A stretch of DNA of 64,000 nt from Juglans regia (GCF_001411555.2 NC_049905.1:13082586-13146585), one strand, 5' to 3'; shown: positions 33,990 through 47,443, numbered from the stretch's first letter. Notes: generated by a model from the letters alone, not told the origin. Made by a program: numbers and translations.

Positions 33990-36900
33990 AGCTCAAAAGA
34001 AGCTTGAAAAAGAAAACAAACATTCATAACTACCCCAACAAGTAAGGGTAAAATTTTATCATGTTTGCCTCTCTCTCCCACGAGAAATCCTGAGCCAAAG
34101 GATCTTGCCATGATACCATAACTAATGGTATCGTCTTGGATCTCAATTGTTGCTCTTTTCTGTCCAAGATCTGAGTTGGAACAACTTTATACGTGAGATC
34201 AGGCCAGAGTTGAATGCTTCTGGGGTCAACGAAACATGGCTCTTGCTATCCAAAGCTCTTCTTCAATGATTACACGTGGAAAACATCATGAATCTTTCCA
34301 AAATATTTTGGCAAGGCAATACGGTAAGCAACAAGCCCAACCTTATCTAGAATTTGAAAAGGACGAACATACCTCGGGCTAAGTTTCCCTTTCTTACCAA
34401 AACGCTTAACGCCTTTCATTTGAAAAACTTTGAGCTATACCCAATCACCTTCCTCAAATAATAGATCTATTCTCCTCGTGTCCGAATAGCTTTTCTGACG
34501 ACTCTGTGCAGCTGCCATCTTGTCTCTTATGACTTGAACCTGATTTCTCATTTCTTGAACAATTTCTGGTCCAAGTAGATTCCCTTTGCCAACTTCATTC
34601 CAAAACAAGGGAGATCTGCACTTCCTCCCATAAAGAGCTTCATAAGGGGCCATTTGAATAGTCGCTTGAAAACTGTTATTATAAGCAAACTCTATAAGCG
34701 ACAGATGATTTTCCCAACTTCCCTTAAAATCCAAAACACAGGCTCGCAACATATCCTCAAGGGTTTGAATAGTGCGTTCTGATTGGCCATCAGTTTGAGG
34801 ATGATAAGCACTACTTCAACTTGGTGCCCAAAGTTGTCTGCAAACATTTCCAGAAGTGAGACGTGAATCGTGGGTCCCTATCTGACACTATACTCTTGTG
34901 TATTCCATGAAGACTCACAATTTCCTTGACATATAACCGAGTCAAACTTCCCAAAGTATCAGTGTTAGAAATAGGTAAGAAATGGGTACTCTTGGTCAAC
35001 CGATCAATAATTATCCAAATTGAATTCTTCCCACTTGGTGTCCTTGGTAATCCTATTACAAAGTCCATTGCGATGTCGTCCCCTTTCCACTCGGGAATAG
35101 GGAGGGGTTGAAGATAGCCAGCAAGCCTATGATGCTCAGCTTTAACCTGCTGACAAGTTGCACATATTTCAATAAAATAAGCAATGTCCCTTTTCATTCA
35201 TTCCCACCAAAAACTTTTTTTCAAGTCTCGGTACATCTTTGTACTTCCAGGATGAACTGAATAAGGGGCTGCATGAGCCTCAGTCAAGATTCTTTCTTTA
35301 AATTCTGAATCTGTAGGAATCACCCTATGATTTCGAAATAAAAAAATGTCATATCTGCTTAGACTGAAATGCGCAGGTCCTTGCGACTTCTTGACTCTTT
35401 CTTTAATATCTAACAACTTAGGGTCATTTTCCTGCAGAGTCTTTAACTCTTCCAAATCAAGAACTTGGATATCATGTATTGTAGTCAACATCTCTTCCTG
35501 CTGCGAACTTTCAACAAGTAGTCCCCTCATACCAAAAAGAAGAGAGTCTAACCCTGGTGACTCAGCCTCATCAACAGAATAAGACTTCTGACTAAGTGCA
35601 TCCGCAACCAAATTTGCTTTTCCTGGATGATACTTAATCTCACATTGATAATCACTGATTAACTCTAACCATCTCCTCTGTCTCATATTAAGATTTTTTT
35701 ACGAGAAGAGATGTTTAAGACTCTTATGATCAGTGTAGACTTCACAAGTCTCCCCATATAAATAGTATAGCCAAATCTTGAGAGCGGAAACCACAGCTGC
35801 TAACTCCAAATCATGAGTGGGATAATGCTTCTCATGATCTTTCAATTGGTGGGATGCATACACCACAACTCTTCCCTCCTACATAAGAACACATCCTAAA
35901 CCAAACTTGGAAGCATCACTAAAAACCACAAATGGCTTATGAGGTTCCGAAAGTGCCAAAACAGGTGCTGTAGTTAACCTTTTCTTCAACTCCTGAAAAC
36001 TCTTTTCACATTTGTCAGACCAAACAAACTCCACATTTTTCCTGGTAAGAGTAGTGAGAGGTCCAGACAATCGAGCAAAGCCTTCCACAAACCTGCGATA
36101 GGAACCGGTAAGTCCCAAGAAACTTCGAATTTTGTGCACCGTTGAAGGATGTGGCCAAGCCAAGAAAACTTCGACTTTACTTGGATCAACTGCTACTCCA
36201 TCTCGGGACATAACATGACCAAGAAATTTAATCTCCTCCAACCAAAATTCTCACTTATTCAGATTGGCATAGAGTTGATGTTCTCTCAACTTACCCAGAA
36301 CCAATCGAAGGTGACTGGTGTGCTATTCCGGTTCTCGAGAATAGACCAATATATCATCAATAAAAACAATCACAAATGAATCTAAATAGGGTCGAAATAC
36401 TCTATTCATCATATCCATAAAGGCTGCAGGGGCATTGGCTAATCCAAAAGGCATCACTGTAAACTCATAATGCCCATACCTAGACCTAAAGGTAGTCTTA
36501 GGTATATCCTGATCCTTTATCCTTAATTGATAGTATCCCGACTTTAAGTCAATCTTTGAAAAAGTTGTTGCACCCTGGAGTTGATCGAATAAATCATCAA
36601 TCCGGGATAAGGGGTACTTATTCTTGATGGTTACCTTATTGAGCTCTCGGTAATCTATACACATTCTAAGGGTACCATCATTCTTCATAAAAAATAGCAT
36701 TGGTACCCCCAAGGTGAATAACTAGGCTGGATAAACCATTTATCTACCAGTTCCTGCAGTTGACTTTTCAGCTCTTTTAACTCTGCTGGCACCATTCTGT
36801 ACGGGGTCTTATGAACTGGTGCCGCACCAGATTCTAGATCAATGGCGAACTCCAAATCATGAACAGGTGGCAAGCCGGGCAAATCATCCACAAACACATC

Positions 36901-37371
36901 AGAGAACTCATTCACAATCAGAATATCTGCTAAAGATTTCTTCTCCGAAAGTGCAGATACCACTTGAACCAAGAAGGCATCCGCTCCATTTGCCAAGTCT
37001 CTACTTGCTTGAATGGCAGATATAACTGTAGGTTTTGACTTTACCTTACTTCCTGCAAACTCTAAATACTTCCCACCGGGTAGTTGGAAACTAACTGTCC
37101 GACTACGACAATTAATACTGGCAAAATACTGATTTAACTAGTCCATTCCTAAAATAATGTCAAATTCAAGTAATTTAAACATTATCAAATCTACCTTAAG
37201 AGTCATTCCACTAATAACCAAAGGACAACCTAGGGCAACCTTAGAACACCATACAGTCTCTCCATTTGGTAACTTTACCACCAAAGACTGAGATAAAGGT
37301 TTAAAGACTAGGTTGCAAATCCATGCAAAAGTGGTAGATATGAACGACTGAGATGCCCCCGAATCAAACAA
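33990..37371 (-). pseudogene. Tekay-like pol with chromodomain, broken
   Basis: Read right to left. Protease: MFDSGASQSF at 37371 and FDIILGMD at 37140. RT: from VHDLEFAIDLESG and PYRMVPAELKELKSQLQELVDK (36996-36750), a frame change at about 36700, [15 protein letters not shown], then FIDDILVYS near 36350. RNase H: 36241-35198, starting EEIKFLGHVMSRDGVAVDP and ending ADALSQKS, with a stop at about 35880 and another near 35700. Integrase: [61 protein letters not shown], then a break and [26 protein letters not shown] chromodomain remnant (QILDRKEQQLRSKTIPLVMV, 34190-34130) ends it. Stops at 35198, 34810 and 34435 and elsewhere make it inactive. Confidence 0.9.
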
Positions 37372-37619
37372 GGTGCAAGCATAAAATTCAAATAGTCGAA
37401 CTCTACCAAAAGAGATTAAAATTACTGATGTAATCTATCAATCAACTCACATGGTATAGCAATTTCAAATGATTGGATAGAAATCTATACTTGTGATGAC
37501 TCTAGCATTTTGGGTCTCTGGAGCTTCATCATCTACCTCACCAGGGGTCATTGCGTACACCCTTGCCTGAACAGTTGGTCTCGGGCTAGTCTTTCCACCA
37601 CGGTAACAGCCTCAGTTCG

Positions 37620-38560
37620 CCTGAATCATGGTAGGGCAATTGCGAGTAAGATGTCACGTTTGCCCGCATCTGAAACATTGAATCCCAGAAAAATGGCACT
37701 CACCTACATGTGACCTATTACATTTGCCACATACTGGAGCTCATCTCCCCATTCGTACTCTGGTGACCATCTGCGGTCGGGCTCCAGTCCTGGTAGTAAA
37801 CTTAGGTGCAGACCCGGAACTACTACCTTCCCCGAAATTTCTCTTTTGACCAATTGGAGCGGCAATATGGTCAATGAATTCCCGCTCTGCAATCGTAGCA
37901 ACCTCCACCAACTGCTGGAAGATCAGGATTTGCAGACAAGCAACCTGTCTACGAATCTCTTGCCATAGACCCTCCTGAAATCACTCAATCCATATTTCTT
38001 GTATGGCAATTAAATGCGTAGCAAATTTCTCAAGTTCTATAAACTTTCGAGCATACTGCTCTACCGTCATCTCCCCTTGCACTAAATTGTTAAACTCTCG
38101 GGCCTTTTGCTTCCTCATAGTGTTCGGGAAGAAATGGTCATTGAATTCCTTTTTAAAACGTGCCCAAGATACCACTGCAATAGATCCTAACTCCATTTCC
38201 AAAAGCTCTCGCTTGGTCCTCCACCAAGCAATTGCATCACCTTGCAGCTGGTAACTTGCGTATAATACTTTCTGAGCTTCACTACACCCACAAATCTCAA
38301 ATGTCCTTTCGAGATCACTAATCCACCTCCTAGCTTGAAGTGGATCCTCTTGCCCAGAAAAAGCAGGGGTCCTATGAGCTAAAAAGCGCTCATACGGACA
38401 ACCGTTCTGTTGCTCCCTTTGTGGCGGAAAGTTCTGTTAAAGAAATTATGTCATACGAGTTAATGCTCTAGCCATAGCGAGATTCCCATCAGTACGAGAC
38501 AAGTCATTCTCAGGTTCCGGATGTGGTATCCCTGATCAGTCTATCTTTATGATAAAACGT
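37620..38560 (-). pseudogene. Tekay-like gag, broken
   Basis: Minus strand: EFNDHFFPNTMRKQKAREF and MTVEQYARKFIELEKFATHL (38160-38010) are gag core motifs. Further on, GKCNRSHVGECHFS and CFRCGQT-stop-HLTRNCP (37735-37640) are the paired cysteine clusters, with a TAG inside the second knuckle. The N-terminus toward 38560 is hard to follow. Confidence 0.82.
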
Positions 38561-38662
38561 GTCTTTTAAAACTCGATATTTAAATCCAATAAACAATTTA
38601 AAATACAATAATATTTTATGGTACCGCACTTAGGTATTTTTACGGTTTTACCCAGAGCCAGA

Positions 38663-38676
38663 CCGTTCTGATACCA
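38663..38676 (-). other. Primer binding site (tRNA-iMet), minus-strand Tekay-like element
   Basis: Minus strand TGGTATCAGAACGG, two bases after the LTR end GTCACA. Confidence 0.88.
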
Positions 38677-38678
38677 CC

Positions 38679-41156
38679 TGTGACGCCCTCGACCCCCACG
38701 TGTTATTTTTTGTGGAGTTCGTGACACCGGTATGATGACCACACAGATCACGCACCCCAACGACCAGTGCTCAGAGTGTGTACATCATGCAATAAGTGTA
38801 CAAAATAATATTCGTAACTGAGAAATAAAAGGTCTTTCTTTATTAAGTACCAGAATTGTTCAAAAACAGTAAAGTAACTTTACAAGGATTAAACAATCAT
38901 CCGACAGATAAATTAAAAACAGGAAATAACATATGGGAAACAAATCCCATAACGCTGAACAGTTTCTCAGCAACTCAAACCTCCGGCGAAGCTGATCCCT
39001 CGGGTTCATACTCGGGCTCTGCATCAGACTCTACGGCACCATAAGACGGAACCGTAGAGTAAAACACCACAATGAGATTATGACATCTCAGCAAGTAATT
39101 AACTAAAACAACATCCAAGAGATTTATAGCACAATATTGAAATCACGCGTCCCCATACGGATAAATATGCAGAAAAACAACATCTCATTTCCTTTTTCCC
39201 AAAATACCCTTTTTAAAACTCAAGCCAAAAATCCCATTTTTGGTTCAGTCATAACCATTAATTAATATGCATGCACCACGGTCTCCCCTATGGACCGTCC
39301 GCACGCCTTGGCTCTCATCGTCACACCACGGGTAACATCCGTGCATGAGACTTTGTAACGAGCGATGCCCAGTTCCGCGCCCTGCGTGTACATGGCCAAG
39401 CATCCTCTAACCTCGCTATCCAAAAGGTCACGAAATCGGTATGAGAGTGTTACAGTTTCTTCCGTTCCCGTCGTCGCCCAGCGACAATTCAGGGGACTTC
39501 ACGTCAGTCTATTACGCTCTCGAGTGACCAGAGGAGCTCCATCGAGATAATGCCCCATCTCGGCTTGGGGTCGTGATACACACACACCCACATATTCAGT
39601 CACAATTTCCAACAGACAACGTGACATCACAGCACAATTTACTAAAAATGATAAATATGTATTTCAACAGTTTATTGGAGTACAATTAAATAAGTCATTT
39701 ATAAAATCTCAATCATTTGCAAATATACAGTTTCACAGCTACTCGCGTAATCCCGTCCTCCAATCCTACCCATGGCCCAACACCAAATCCAACCATGAAC
39801 ACAACTTAACATTTTAACGGCTCAAGACCCAATTTCCAACATGCCAACAGTTACAGATTTCATATGACAATTACAACAATATTATTTAAAACTAGAAAAT
39901 TACATACACACGAAGATAGGAATAAATCTGAAAGATCAAGCGAAATGGGCGTTGCTCAAGGCGGTGACTCAACGGCGGCAACAGTGATTTTCAAGAATTA
40001 AAACAGTGGCTTTTCTAGAGGGTTCTCTCAAAAGAAATTCGATCTATGAAAAATGATGAAAATCTCACCCACGGCAAGTACAAAATTCTCCAAAAAACCG
40101 AGTAAAATTTCACAACTTTAGAACAAAAAGAGCACGGCACAACTCGTCAAACTCTCAGATTTTACCACCAAAATTCACAATTTTAGAATCAAAATAGAAC
40201 TCAGCAAAGCTTCACAAGCTCACGGATTCAACACAAAAATTTATAGAACAATACTCAAAATACCAAGAGAAGCGAAAATCTTAAGAGAGAGAGAGAGAAG
40301 ATGATGATCTCGGAAGGTTTTAATGTAGAAACCGTGGCCTATTTATAGACCAAGAATAGTGGTGGTAGGTGCCCGTGTGTCACACGAGTAGAAGAAGAGA
40401 AAACGGCAGCAAGTCGTGCATGGCAGTGCGGGTTGTGTGGTGAAGCAGGGGTCTAATAGCAGATGTGGTATGGTGTAGCCAAAGGACACGGAGGCAAGCA
40501 AGAAAGCTCGAGGTGGAAAGTGGTGGCCACGTGGAGTGATGGCTTGCCAGCAAGCCTTCGGAGTTACTACCAAAAGACACGGAGCTGCCATGAGGTTGAG
40601 GAGAGGAGGTGGTGGCAGCGGCAGCTGGTAAAACAAGAAGAAGCTGGAAACTGGTAGAAGAAAGAAGAAGCAAAGAAGGAAAGAGAAGCAGTTGTGCGGC
40701 ACAAGAAAGAAAACAATGGAACCCTAAGGGGTTCCTCAAAACAGCACCATTTGCAATTTAAAGGGGAGGGCTGGGTTACAATCCGAACGGGCTGGGCTCA
40801 CACGACATGGGCTTTAATCACACAGGTTGAGCCAATTTGCACATGGGTTGGGCTGGGTTACACATGCACGGCTGGGCTTCAATCTCAACATGGGTTGGGT
40901 TTTTTAAAACTCAAAGGATTGTGCTTCTAATCGAGCTGGATTAAAACAAAACACACACACACACACACTCACACATAGCCCACCAAAAATAAAAACACTA
41001 CAAAATTAATGGCCCAAACCGAAAATACACCAACATAAACTAAAATAAAATAACATAAATAAAATACCATAAATAAAATTACACAAACAATAAAAATAAC
41101 ACATTAATTAAAATAACATGGAATTAAAAACACATGCAAAAATTAGAGACCTCACA
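38679..41156 (-). repeat. 5' LTR of the minus-strand Tekay-like element, full length
   Basis: 2478 bp. It holds the TATA box CTATAAATAG (40339-40348, minus strand) that is lacking in the 3' LTR, a GA repeat at 40287-40302, and the palindrome GGAACCCTAAGGGGTTCC near 40719. Confidence 0.9.
40339..40348 (-). promoter_or_regulatory. TATA box of the minus-strand Tekay-like 5' LTR
   Basis: CTATAAATAG on the minus strand, inside the segment deleted from the 3' LTR. Confidence 0.6.
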
Positions 41157-42801
41157 CGGTAGGCTAAGTTTTATGGGTTGCATTGTTGTAGAGTTGCTTG
41201 GTAAAGGTGTGATGGTGAGGAATGAAGGTGAGTAAGGCCCTTGCCGTAGGGAACCACCTCTGGGTGCACGTCGGGTGCACCAAATTTCTTTCGTCGCTGA
41301 GCTTCCATTGGTAGGGGTCGGCATACCAGTGATAGAAAACACTGGGGCATATGGTGGTGGCCGGCGGTTGCCTCGCTAGCTTACTATTAGTTGGCGGGAT
41401 GGGGAGTTGAGAGTCCTAGGATGTATACACGATGAGATTTAGGTGGAACGGGCTCTGCCGACTCCATCCAGCTTCCTGAAAGGGTGGTTGGACACAAATG
41501 GTGCGGCTTATGAAGGATGGTGGGCACCACCCGCGACCTCAAGCTTCCTGGGTGCGCGATGATGTGCACCCATAGTGCCCCTGTGCATGGCACTGTACAT
41601 CACAGCGGGTGCATGTGTTCTATGCATTGTGCAAGTAAGTGCACAATATGCTTAACTTGCATGGCCGGGGAACTTTCTTTTAGGGCGTAAAATATTGGGT
41701 GCATGTATTTTATGCATAGTGCACTTTAGTGTACATTGCTCTTAACCATATGGGTGAGGAACGACTTCTCGCCCATTCTTCTCTTTTTTCTTTTTAAATA
41801 GTCACTAATGAAATAAAAAATACGAAGTGAAAAGCTGAGAATACTTAACTGAGGAAAAATTTATCTGCTCATTCGGAGACAGTTTCATAAGCCAAAAATT
41901 CATTATTTCCCATTTCCTTTGTAGAGAATAAGTCAATCCCACAGACAACATCAACTGTTAATGTAAATTATGCACAACAGGCTAGAATGAAAGAAAGAGG
42001 CATTCTCGGCCATGGTGGTGGTGCAGGGCGTCAACACGGTGTTTGTACATACATTTATAACGATAAATATAAAATGAATACTGAAAATGTAAATATAGAT
42101 GCAAACATACAGTTTTATGTGGTTCGGCATAGGGTTTTCGTCCATGGGTCGTATGGAGGGAAAATCTACTATAATAAGAGTATTTTATAATCTCTCTTGG
42201 TCTCTCGTTTCTCTATGTATAATCGAGGTTGGAGAACCCTATGCCCGGAGAAGATAATATCTCTAGGGCTCTCATTGTGAGGTTGAAGATGATGATCCCT
42301 CGTTTGATAAGATCAGATCCCTTTTTATTGAGGTCTCCTGAGTGGCTGTTCAGAAGTTCAGCTTTATGTCAGTTCTTTCTTTGCGTGTCTAACTTGCTTT
42401 CCTCTCTTTTCCCATTTTTCTCGTCAATTCTCTTTTTCATTGACACCCTGTCTTTTCTTTTTGTTTTGTCCCCTAACTTCGTTTCCCACTTGCCTCCTGA
42501 TGATGGTTCTTTGATGGGTTGAGCCTGTTATTATTACCCACAATAGTTAGAATATAATATTTTAATATTATTTTTTATTTTAGATTTGAAAATTTTTATT
42601 TTTTTAAATATTTTGTTTGGAAGTTTTGGAAAGTTGTAATGATTATATGAAAATTTTGAAATTTGAAATTAAAACGTATTTGTACTTGTGTAATATTTGA
42701 GAAAAAAAATTAGATATGGTATGAGATGAAACATATTCCCAAACAACCCCTAAATCAAATAAGGGACTGTTAAATTGTAGTTTTTTTTATGCTATGACTA
42801 A
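41157..42801. other. Unclassified sequence with a 90-bp tandem repeat
   Basis: Flank of the minus-strand Tekay-like element, continuing 32211. 41607-41786 contains two diverged copies 90 bp apart beginning GGGTGCATGT-TTTATGCAT-GTGCA. 42119-42175 contains GTGGTTCGGCATAGGGTTTTCGTCCATGG, a motif common in plant repeats. 42590-42760 is AT-rich with TGTTTGGAAG and TTCCCAAACAA at its ends, MITE-like. No gene seen. Confidence 0.6.
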
Positions 42802-43911
42802 TGTAATACCCAAGTCCTACTACGTAGGTTTTTATGTCATTTTGTTAATTCTTTAAGTTAAATATTTTGAGATAAAGATTTTTATTATTTTTAATTATTT
42901 TATTTTAATATGAGTATGCTTTATTTTAAAATTTGGATTTTTAAGACTTTGAAATATTTCCTTTAAGCCCTTTAATTTTATTAATTTAATAAATGACTCA
43001 ATTATTCTCTACCATTAGATTGGTAGGTGAAAAGTATCATTGAGGTGGATAGATCTCCACCATCCATTTGCTTCCTTGTGATGGAAGGAGGAAACAAGGA
43101 CCAAAAAGTCCTTACCCCTCCCCAAGCTTACAGCGAAAGCAATACAAAAGGAGAAAAGAAAAACAAAAAACTAATCCTAAAGCATTCTACTCTTACCCGT
43201 CGATCAACACCCAAGAAAGAAATAAAATTTCACATTCCTTTCCAAGCAAGCTAAAGCCGATGCACACCATCCTCTCTTCTTCTCCTCTCTTTTCATCTTC
43301 AAGAAACTAGGTTCCCCTCATCTCCTTCAAGCTTTGTGACTCCATGGCAAGGGAAGAAGAAAAACATTTTTTCTCTCATCCTCTTCAAACCGCACGAGAA
43401 CACTCCCTCCATGCCCATTTTCGGTTTTGCCTCAAAGCTTGGAACCAAATCTTGTTTTCATATTCAAAAGGGTGAAATCGTGAAGGTAATAGACTTTCGG
43501 TTTATTTCCTAGTATGATTTTCATATGGGTTTCAATTTTCATCACTTATCTTATCTATGGTGTTTTGATTTTTGGGGCTTAGCATAGTGCAATCATCCTT
43601 ACTCTTCATCCACATGGCTATACCTTTATTTGGTCTTCCACTTGTGTTTTGAAAAGGGTTAAGAGCTTAAGGTAAAAATCCTAATTTGACTCATTTATTT
43701 TTAATGTGATTTTGGAAGCCAACTAAGTTGTTTTAGCTCGTGTTTTGATGTAGTTAATTTCCTATATTGCAAATAAATATGTATGCCCTGTTTTTGGCCC
43801 AAACTGAATGGTATTATGATTGTTTTGCTATGTATTTTCCTATATTTTGAAAATGCTATGTTGCTACTAAACGTGGTTTAATCATAGGTGATGATTAAAG
43901 TGATTTTAGTT

Positions 43912-43950
<39 letters not shown>

Positions 43951-46304
43951 CTTGTGTTGAGGTTGGTTGGTAATATGTTTTTAGCATACTAAGAGGTTGG
44001 GTTAAAGGTTTTGCTTGGTTCTATAATTTTATATTTTGCTTTCAAAGGGTATTAAGTGGATAAAGCATGAACTTGAGTGTTTAAAAGTTTGCTTATGAGT
44101 AACTTTGCTATACCTTATGCTACTTTAATTTTAATGGGAGGTGTTATCTATACTATTTAAATATTGTTTTTGTGATTAGATTATAGCATAGTTGGTTTAG
44201 GTATAAGAGATTAATTATGCATGATATATTATGATATGTAAAGCTGTCCAAATATTCCTAAGTCCATGTCATGCCATGTCTTGATGTAAAAATAGTTCAT
44301 TTATGTTGTCCCTTATTTGGTTAAATTCTACCTAGCCCAAGAGTCCAAAATATTAATAAGCTAACATTTTTTATAATGAGGGACCACAAGTTGATTTAAA
44401 GGGCATGTTTCATAAGCTAGTTTAGCCTACTTGAGATATCTAAATCTATTTTAAAGCACATTGTTGAGAATTTCCAGACTTTATCTCCTAATGTCTACAA
44501 CCCAAAGTGAGCTTGAACCAAAGAGACCTTGCTTGAAGCCTATGAATTCTTAACTACTTTTCATGTAAGCTTTTAAAATAGTTTTTCCATGGACAGCTAG
44601 CATGTCTTAATGTTTAAGTTATTTCTCTTGTAAGTTGAGGTGAGGAGTAGTCATTTAGGTTAATGCTAAGCATAGAAGGGATGTTAGATTGTAGTATCGT
44701 GACTTTCTCTTTTAACGGGAGAGCTAAAGAATATTGTATAAGTATTACCACACTTGTGCTATTTATTGGAATAAGACCTATATTGACGTTGGAAGTATCA
44801 AGAAGTATAAAGGTAAGTAGTTATGATCATGCTTCTTACGCCAAGTTCTCTTTATGAAAGAATGTTTATCTCTCTTATTGCAAATGTTCTTCTAAGGAAA
44901 AGAATAAATGAATATAGTATGTATAAGCCATTTCTTGATAGCCCCTATTAAGCACCCCATCGATTATAATTGTGTGTATGTGTATAATAAGGTAATGCAT
45001 GCACGTAGGTTCTAAATCATGGGATTTTCATACATGCTCTCTCAAGAAACTTATTGATTATTCCTATATGTAGTATAGCATGAAAATGTATCTTGTTCAT
45101 TAAAATGCATATGCATAAAACTAAGAAGGATGATGAAAAAATGTTTTGATTGCAAAGGAAAGGAAAGAAATGTCTCATGCCTTATGCTTTAAACGATGAT
45201 TTAAATGCTGCGAAGGAAGCGTTTTAAAATGTCCCAATGAACGGATGCTTTAAATGACATGAAAAAAGTATTTTAAAATGTCCCTATGAACTGATGTTAA
45301 AATGTCCCTATGAGCTGATGCTTTATGGATGCCATGAAAAATTATATTTAAACTCATGCATTTAAATTATGTTTTTCCATGAATGCACTGTTAAATGAAA
45401 AGGACTGAAATAAATGACTGAAATAAATGAATGAAGGAAATGACTGAATGAATGAATGTCTTATTGTATGAAAATACGTAACGACCATATGAATGAAAAG
45501 GGTGCCAAAGGAATGGAAAGATTGCAATGTCGGGTAAGTAATATTGGTAGTGCACCTAATGCTGCCCCTTGATTGAAAGAGATTTTCAACCTGTGGCCAC
45601 GGGCAGAATCCAGGTCCAAAGGAAGACCGCTAGCCCTAATACATAGGGTGTAATAGTGTGTATTGGCCAAAGAAAGTGAAATATGAAAGTATAGTTATTT
45701 CTTAAAATGTTTATGCATGAAAGCATAGTTATTGCTTATTTCTTAAATGTCTATGCATGAAAGTATGGCCGTTGCTTAAACTATTTAGGCATGAAAGCAT
45801 TGTCACGATTAGCAAATGTTTATGTATGCATGTTTTCAAAAGAAAAGATTACGTGATTAATACGTTAACATCATGGTGTACTGCTTACTGAGTATTCGAT
45901 TCACTTTTGTTTTAAATGTTTTAAACGTCCAGGTAATGATGAAAAGGCTGGGGAGCAAGGTACTACTGTAGAGGGAGAGGCAGATGCTCATTGTATTCCC
46001 TAACTAGAATAGTTATGTTTATGGATGATGGGTAATGTTTATGGTCAAACATTTTATCCGACCTTATATGTATAATGGGTTATGTTTATGTGTAGACGTT
46101 CTTATGTTAGGAGGACTTTGAGAGTCTCTTATGGGTGAATGTTTGAATAGAATGTCTATCAGGTGTTCCCTTTATTAAATTAGAAATTTAAAGTACACTT
46201 GTGTCATGTTCATATTGATCGCATATTACTAGAAAAAGAAAAGAAAAGAAAAAGGACAAGTATGTATACAGCGATCTCGCCCTTCCTGGGCTGGGGTTGT
46301 GACA
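42802..46304 (+). mobile_element. Solo LTR 2 (3.5 kb)
   Basis: Begins TGTAATACCCAAGTCC and ends CTGGGGTTGTGACA, with perfect target duplications ACTAA at 42797-42801 and 46305-46309. It is 3503 bp with no PBS, PPT or coding domains inside, so it is a solo LTR. The CT-rich part 43050-43400 and the late CTGCTTACTGAGT (about 45887) indicate plus orientation by analogy with the other LTRs. Its parent element is not in the window. The size is at the upper end for Tekay-type LTRs. Confidence 0.9.
43911..43950 (+). repeat. (AT)10(GT)10 microsatellite
   Basis: Ten AT then ten GT dinucleotides inside solo LTR 2. Confidence 0.95.
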
Positions 46305-46309
46305 ACTAA

Positions 46310-47164
46310 AGACCATCTTTTAGAGCTTTTCGTGACCTTGTTCTTGATCCTTAGAGATCCGCATCCAGATGCATATTCCCTAAATTTTAGTAAAAGTTGC
46401 AACTTTATGACAAAACCACTCTCCATATGGCCCTATTTTAGGGGAAGGTTTTGAGATTTGAATAGTGGCTCTGCATATTTTTTATAAATATTTTATTCTA
46501 ACTAATAAAATAAATTCTTCTTCCAATCATCTATAGTATTATACTTTCTCTCATGCTCATATACAGTCTTGGAGTGTGTCGTTCTCGCGTATTCCTTTTG
46601 AAAAAAGTAGGAGATGCCATTAAAAAATAATTTTTTCAAGTAGGTTCAAAGTTTACTCACATTTTTTAAAGGAAGTATGTGAGAGCTGCACACTCAATGA
46701 TTGCAAATATCCTTTCTTTTTTATTAATCCAATCACACATTTTGCCTTTTTTCTCTATTCCACTTAAAGATTGGTCAGGAATCTGGTAGTTGCTCGACTA
46801 ATAGGCAGGAGGACTTGCTAGGTTAGGATGCTTGCAAGAGTTGGCTTGAAAAAAAAAACCTAGCAGTTTCTCAATCAAGAAGTTGAGCAGTAGAAGAGCA
46901 CAACAGCAAAGGTCACCCATCTGGCCACCTCTAGCGTCGATGGCCGATCTAGGCAAAGGCGTCGAGCTAGTCACCTCAAGCCAAATTGGTCACAGATTCT
47001 AGAGGTGGCCAAATCAAGACTACTCTAGTCGAGTGCTCTGATCCGGGCATCGAGCTCATGGTGCAATAGTCTGAAAAACCAATGTCCACATCTCAAGCAC
47101 TGGCTCAAGGACTCGTGCGTTGCATCATGGACCCCCAGTTTGAGAACCATTGGCTAAGCAAACT
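46310..47164. other. Unclassified sequence between solo LTRs 2 and 3
   Basis: Contains one foldback MITE-like unit (46572-46695). 46781-47164 is GC-richer with no recognisable domain. Confidence 0.55.
46572..46695. mobile_element. Foldback MITE-like element, 124 bp
   Basis: The left arm GAGTGTGTCGTTCTCGCGTA continues ATTCCTTTTGAAAAAAG. The right arm read in reverse complement is GAGTGTGCAGCTCTCACATA continuing CTTCCTTTAAAAAATG. The arms pair along almost their whole length. No clear target duplication seen. Confidence 0.65.
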
Positions 47165-47425
47165 TGGTCTGTAACGCCCTATTCTCGCAGGGATCGAAGA
47201 GTTACTCCCTATAACTTAAAATTCACAATTCATCAATATATTTATACACTCCAAAATATAACGTCATCAAAATACTACAAAATCTCTTAATAAAATCCGC
47301 TACTTCTCATAAATCTTCTATGAGTAATCCACTATGCTTAAATAATCATCTCATCGATGCTCCATAATCCTGATCCTTAGCTAGACTATTCAAAAATCAT
47401 TTGAAAAATAATTGGAGATAAGGGG

Positions 47426-47443
47426 TGAGTTATCAACAACTCA
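47426..47443 (-). other. Conserved LTR stem-loop in solo LTR 3
   Basis: TGAGTTATCAACAACTCA on the plus strand, the exact reverse complement of the 18-mer at 10868, 23886 and 31542. Confidence 0.75.

Larger units (their letters stand above)
32212..41156 (-). mobile_element. Decayed Tekay/Del-like chromovirus, minus strand
   Basis: 8.9 kb. The LTRs (32212-33912 and 38679-41156) read TGACGCCCTCGACCCCC at the plus-strand left end and GAGACCTCACA at the right end. The target duplication is CAGTA/CGGTA (32207-32211, 41157-41161), one mismatch. On the minus strand the PBS (TGGTATCAGAACGG), gag, protease, RT, RNase H, integrase, chromodomain and PPT follow in order, with many stops. The 3' (left) LTR is shorter because of a 771-bp deletion. 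LTR divergence is about 5-8% in the parts compared. Confidence 0.92.

Noticed and set aside
40343..40739. 119-residue frames in the minus-strand Tekay-like 5' LTR
   Set aside because: They lie in the LTR promoter/leader area, are low complexity, and are absent from the partner LTR by deletion.
42119..42180. Start of another LTR element (GTGGTTCGGCATAGGG motif)
   Set aside because: The motif is common in plant repeats, but no terminal structure or TSD could be placed around it.
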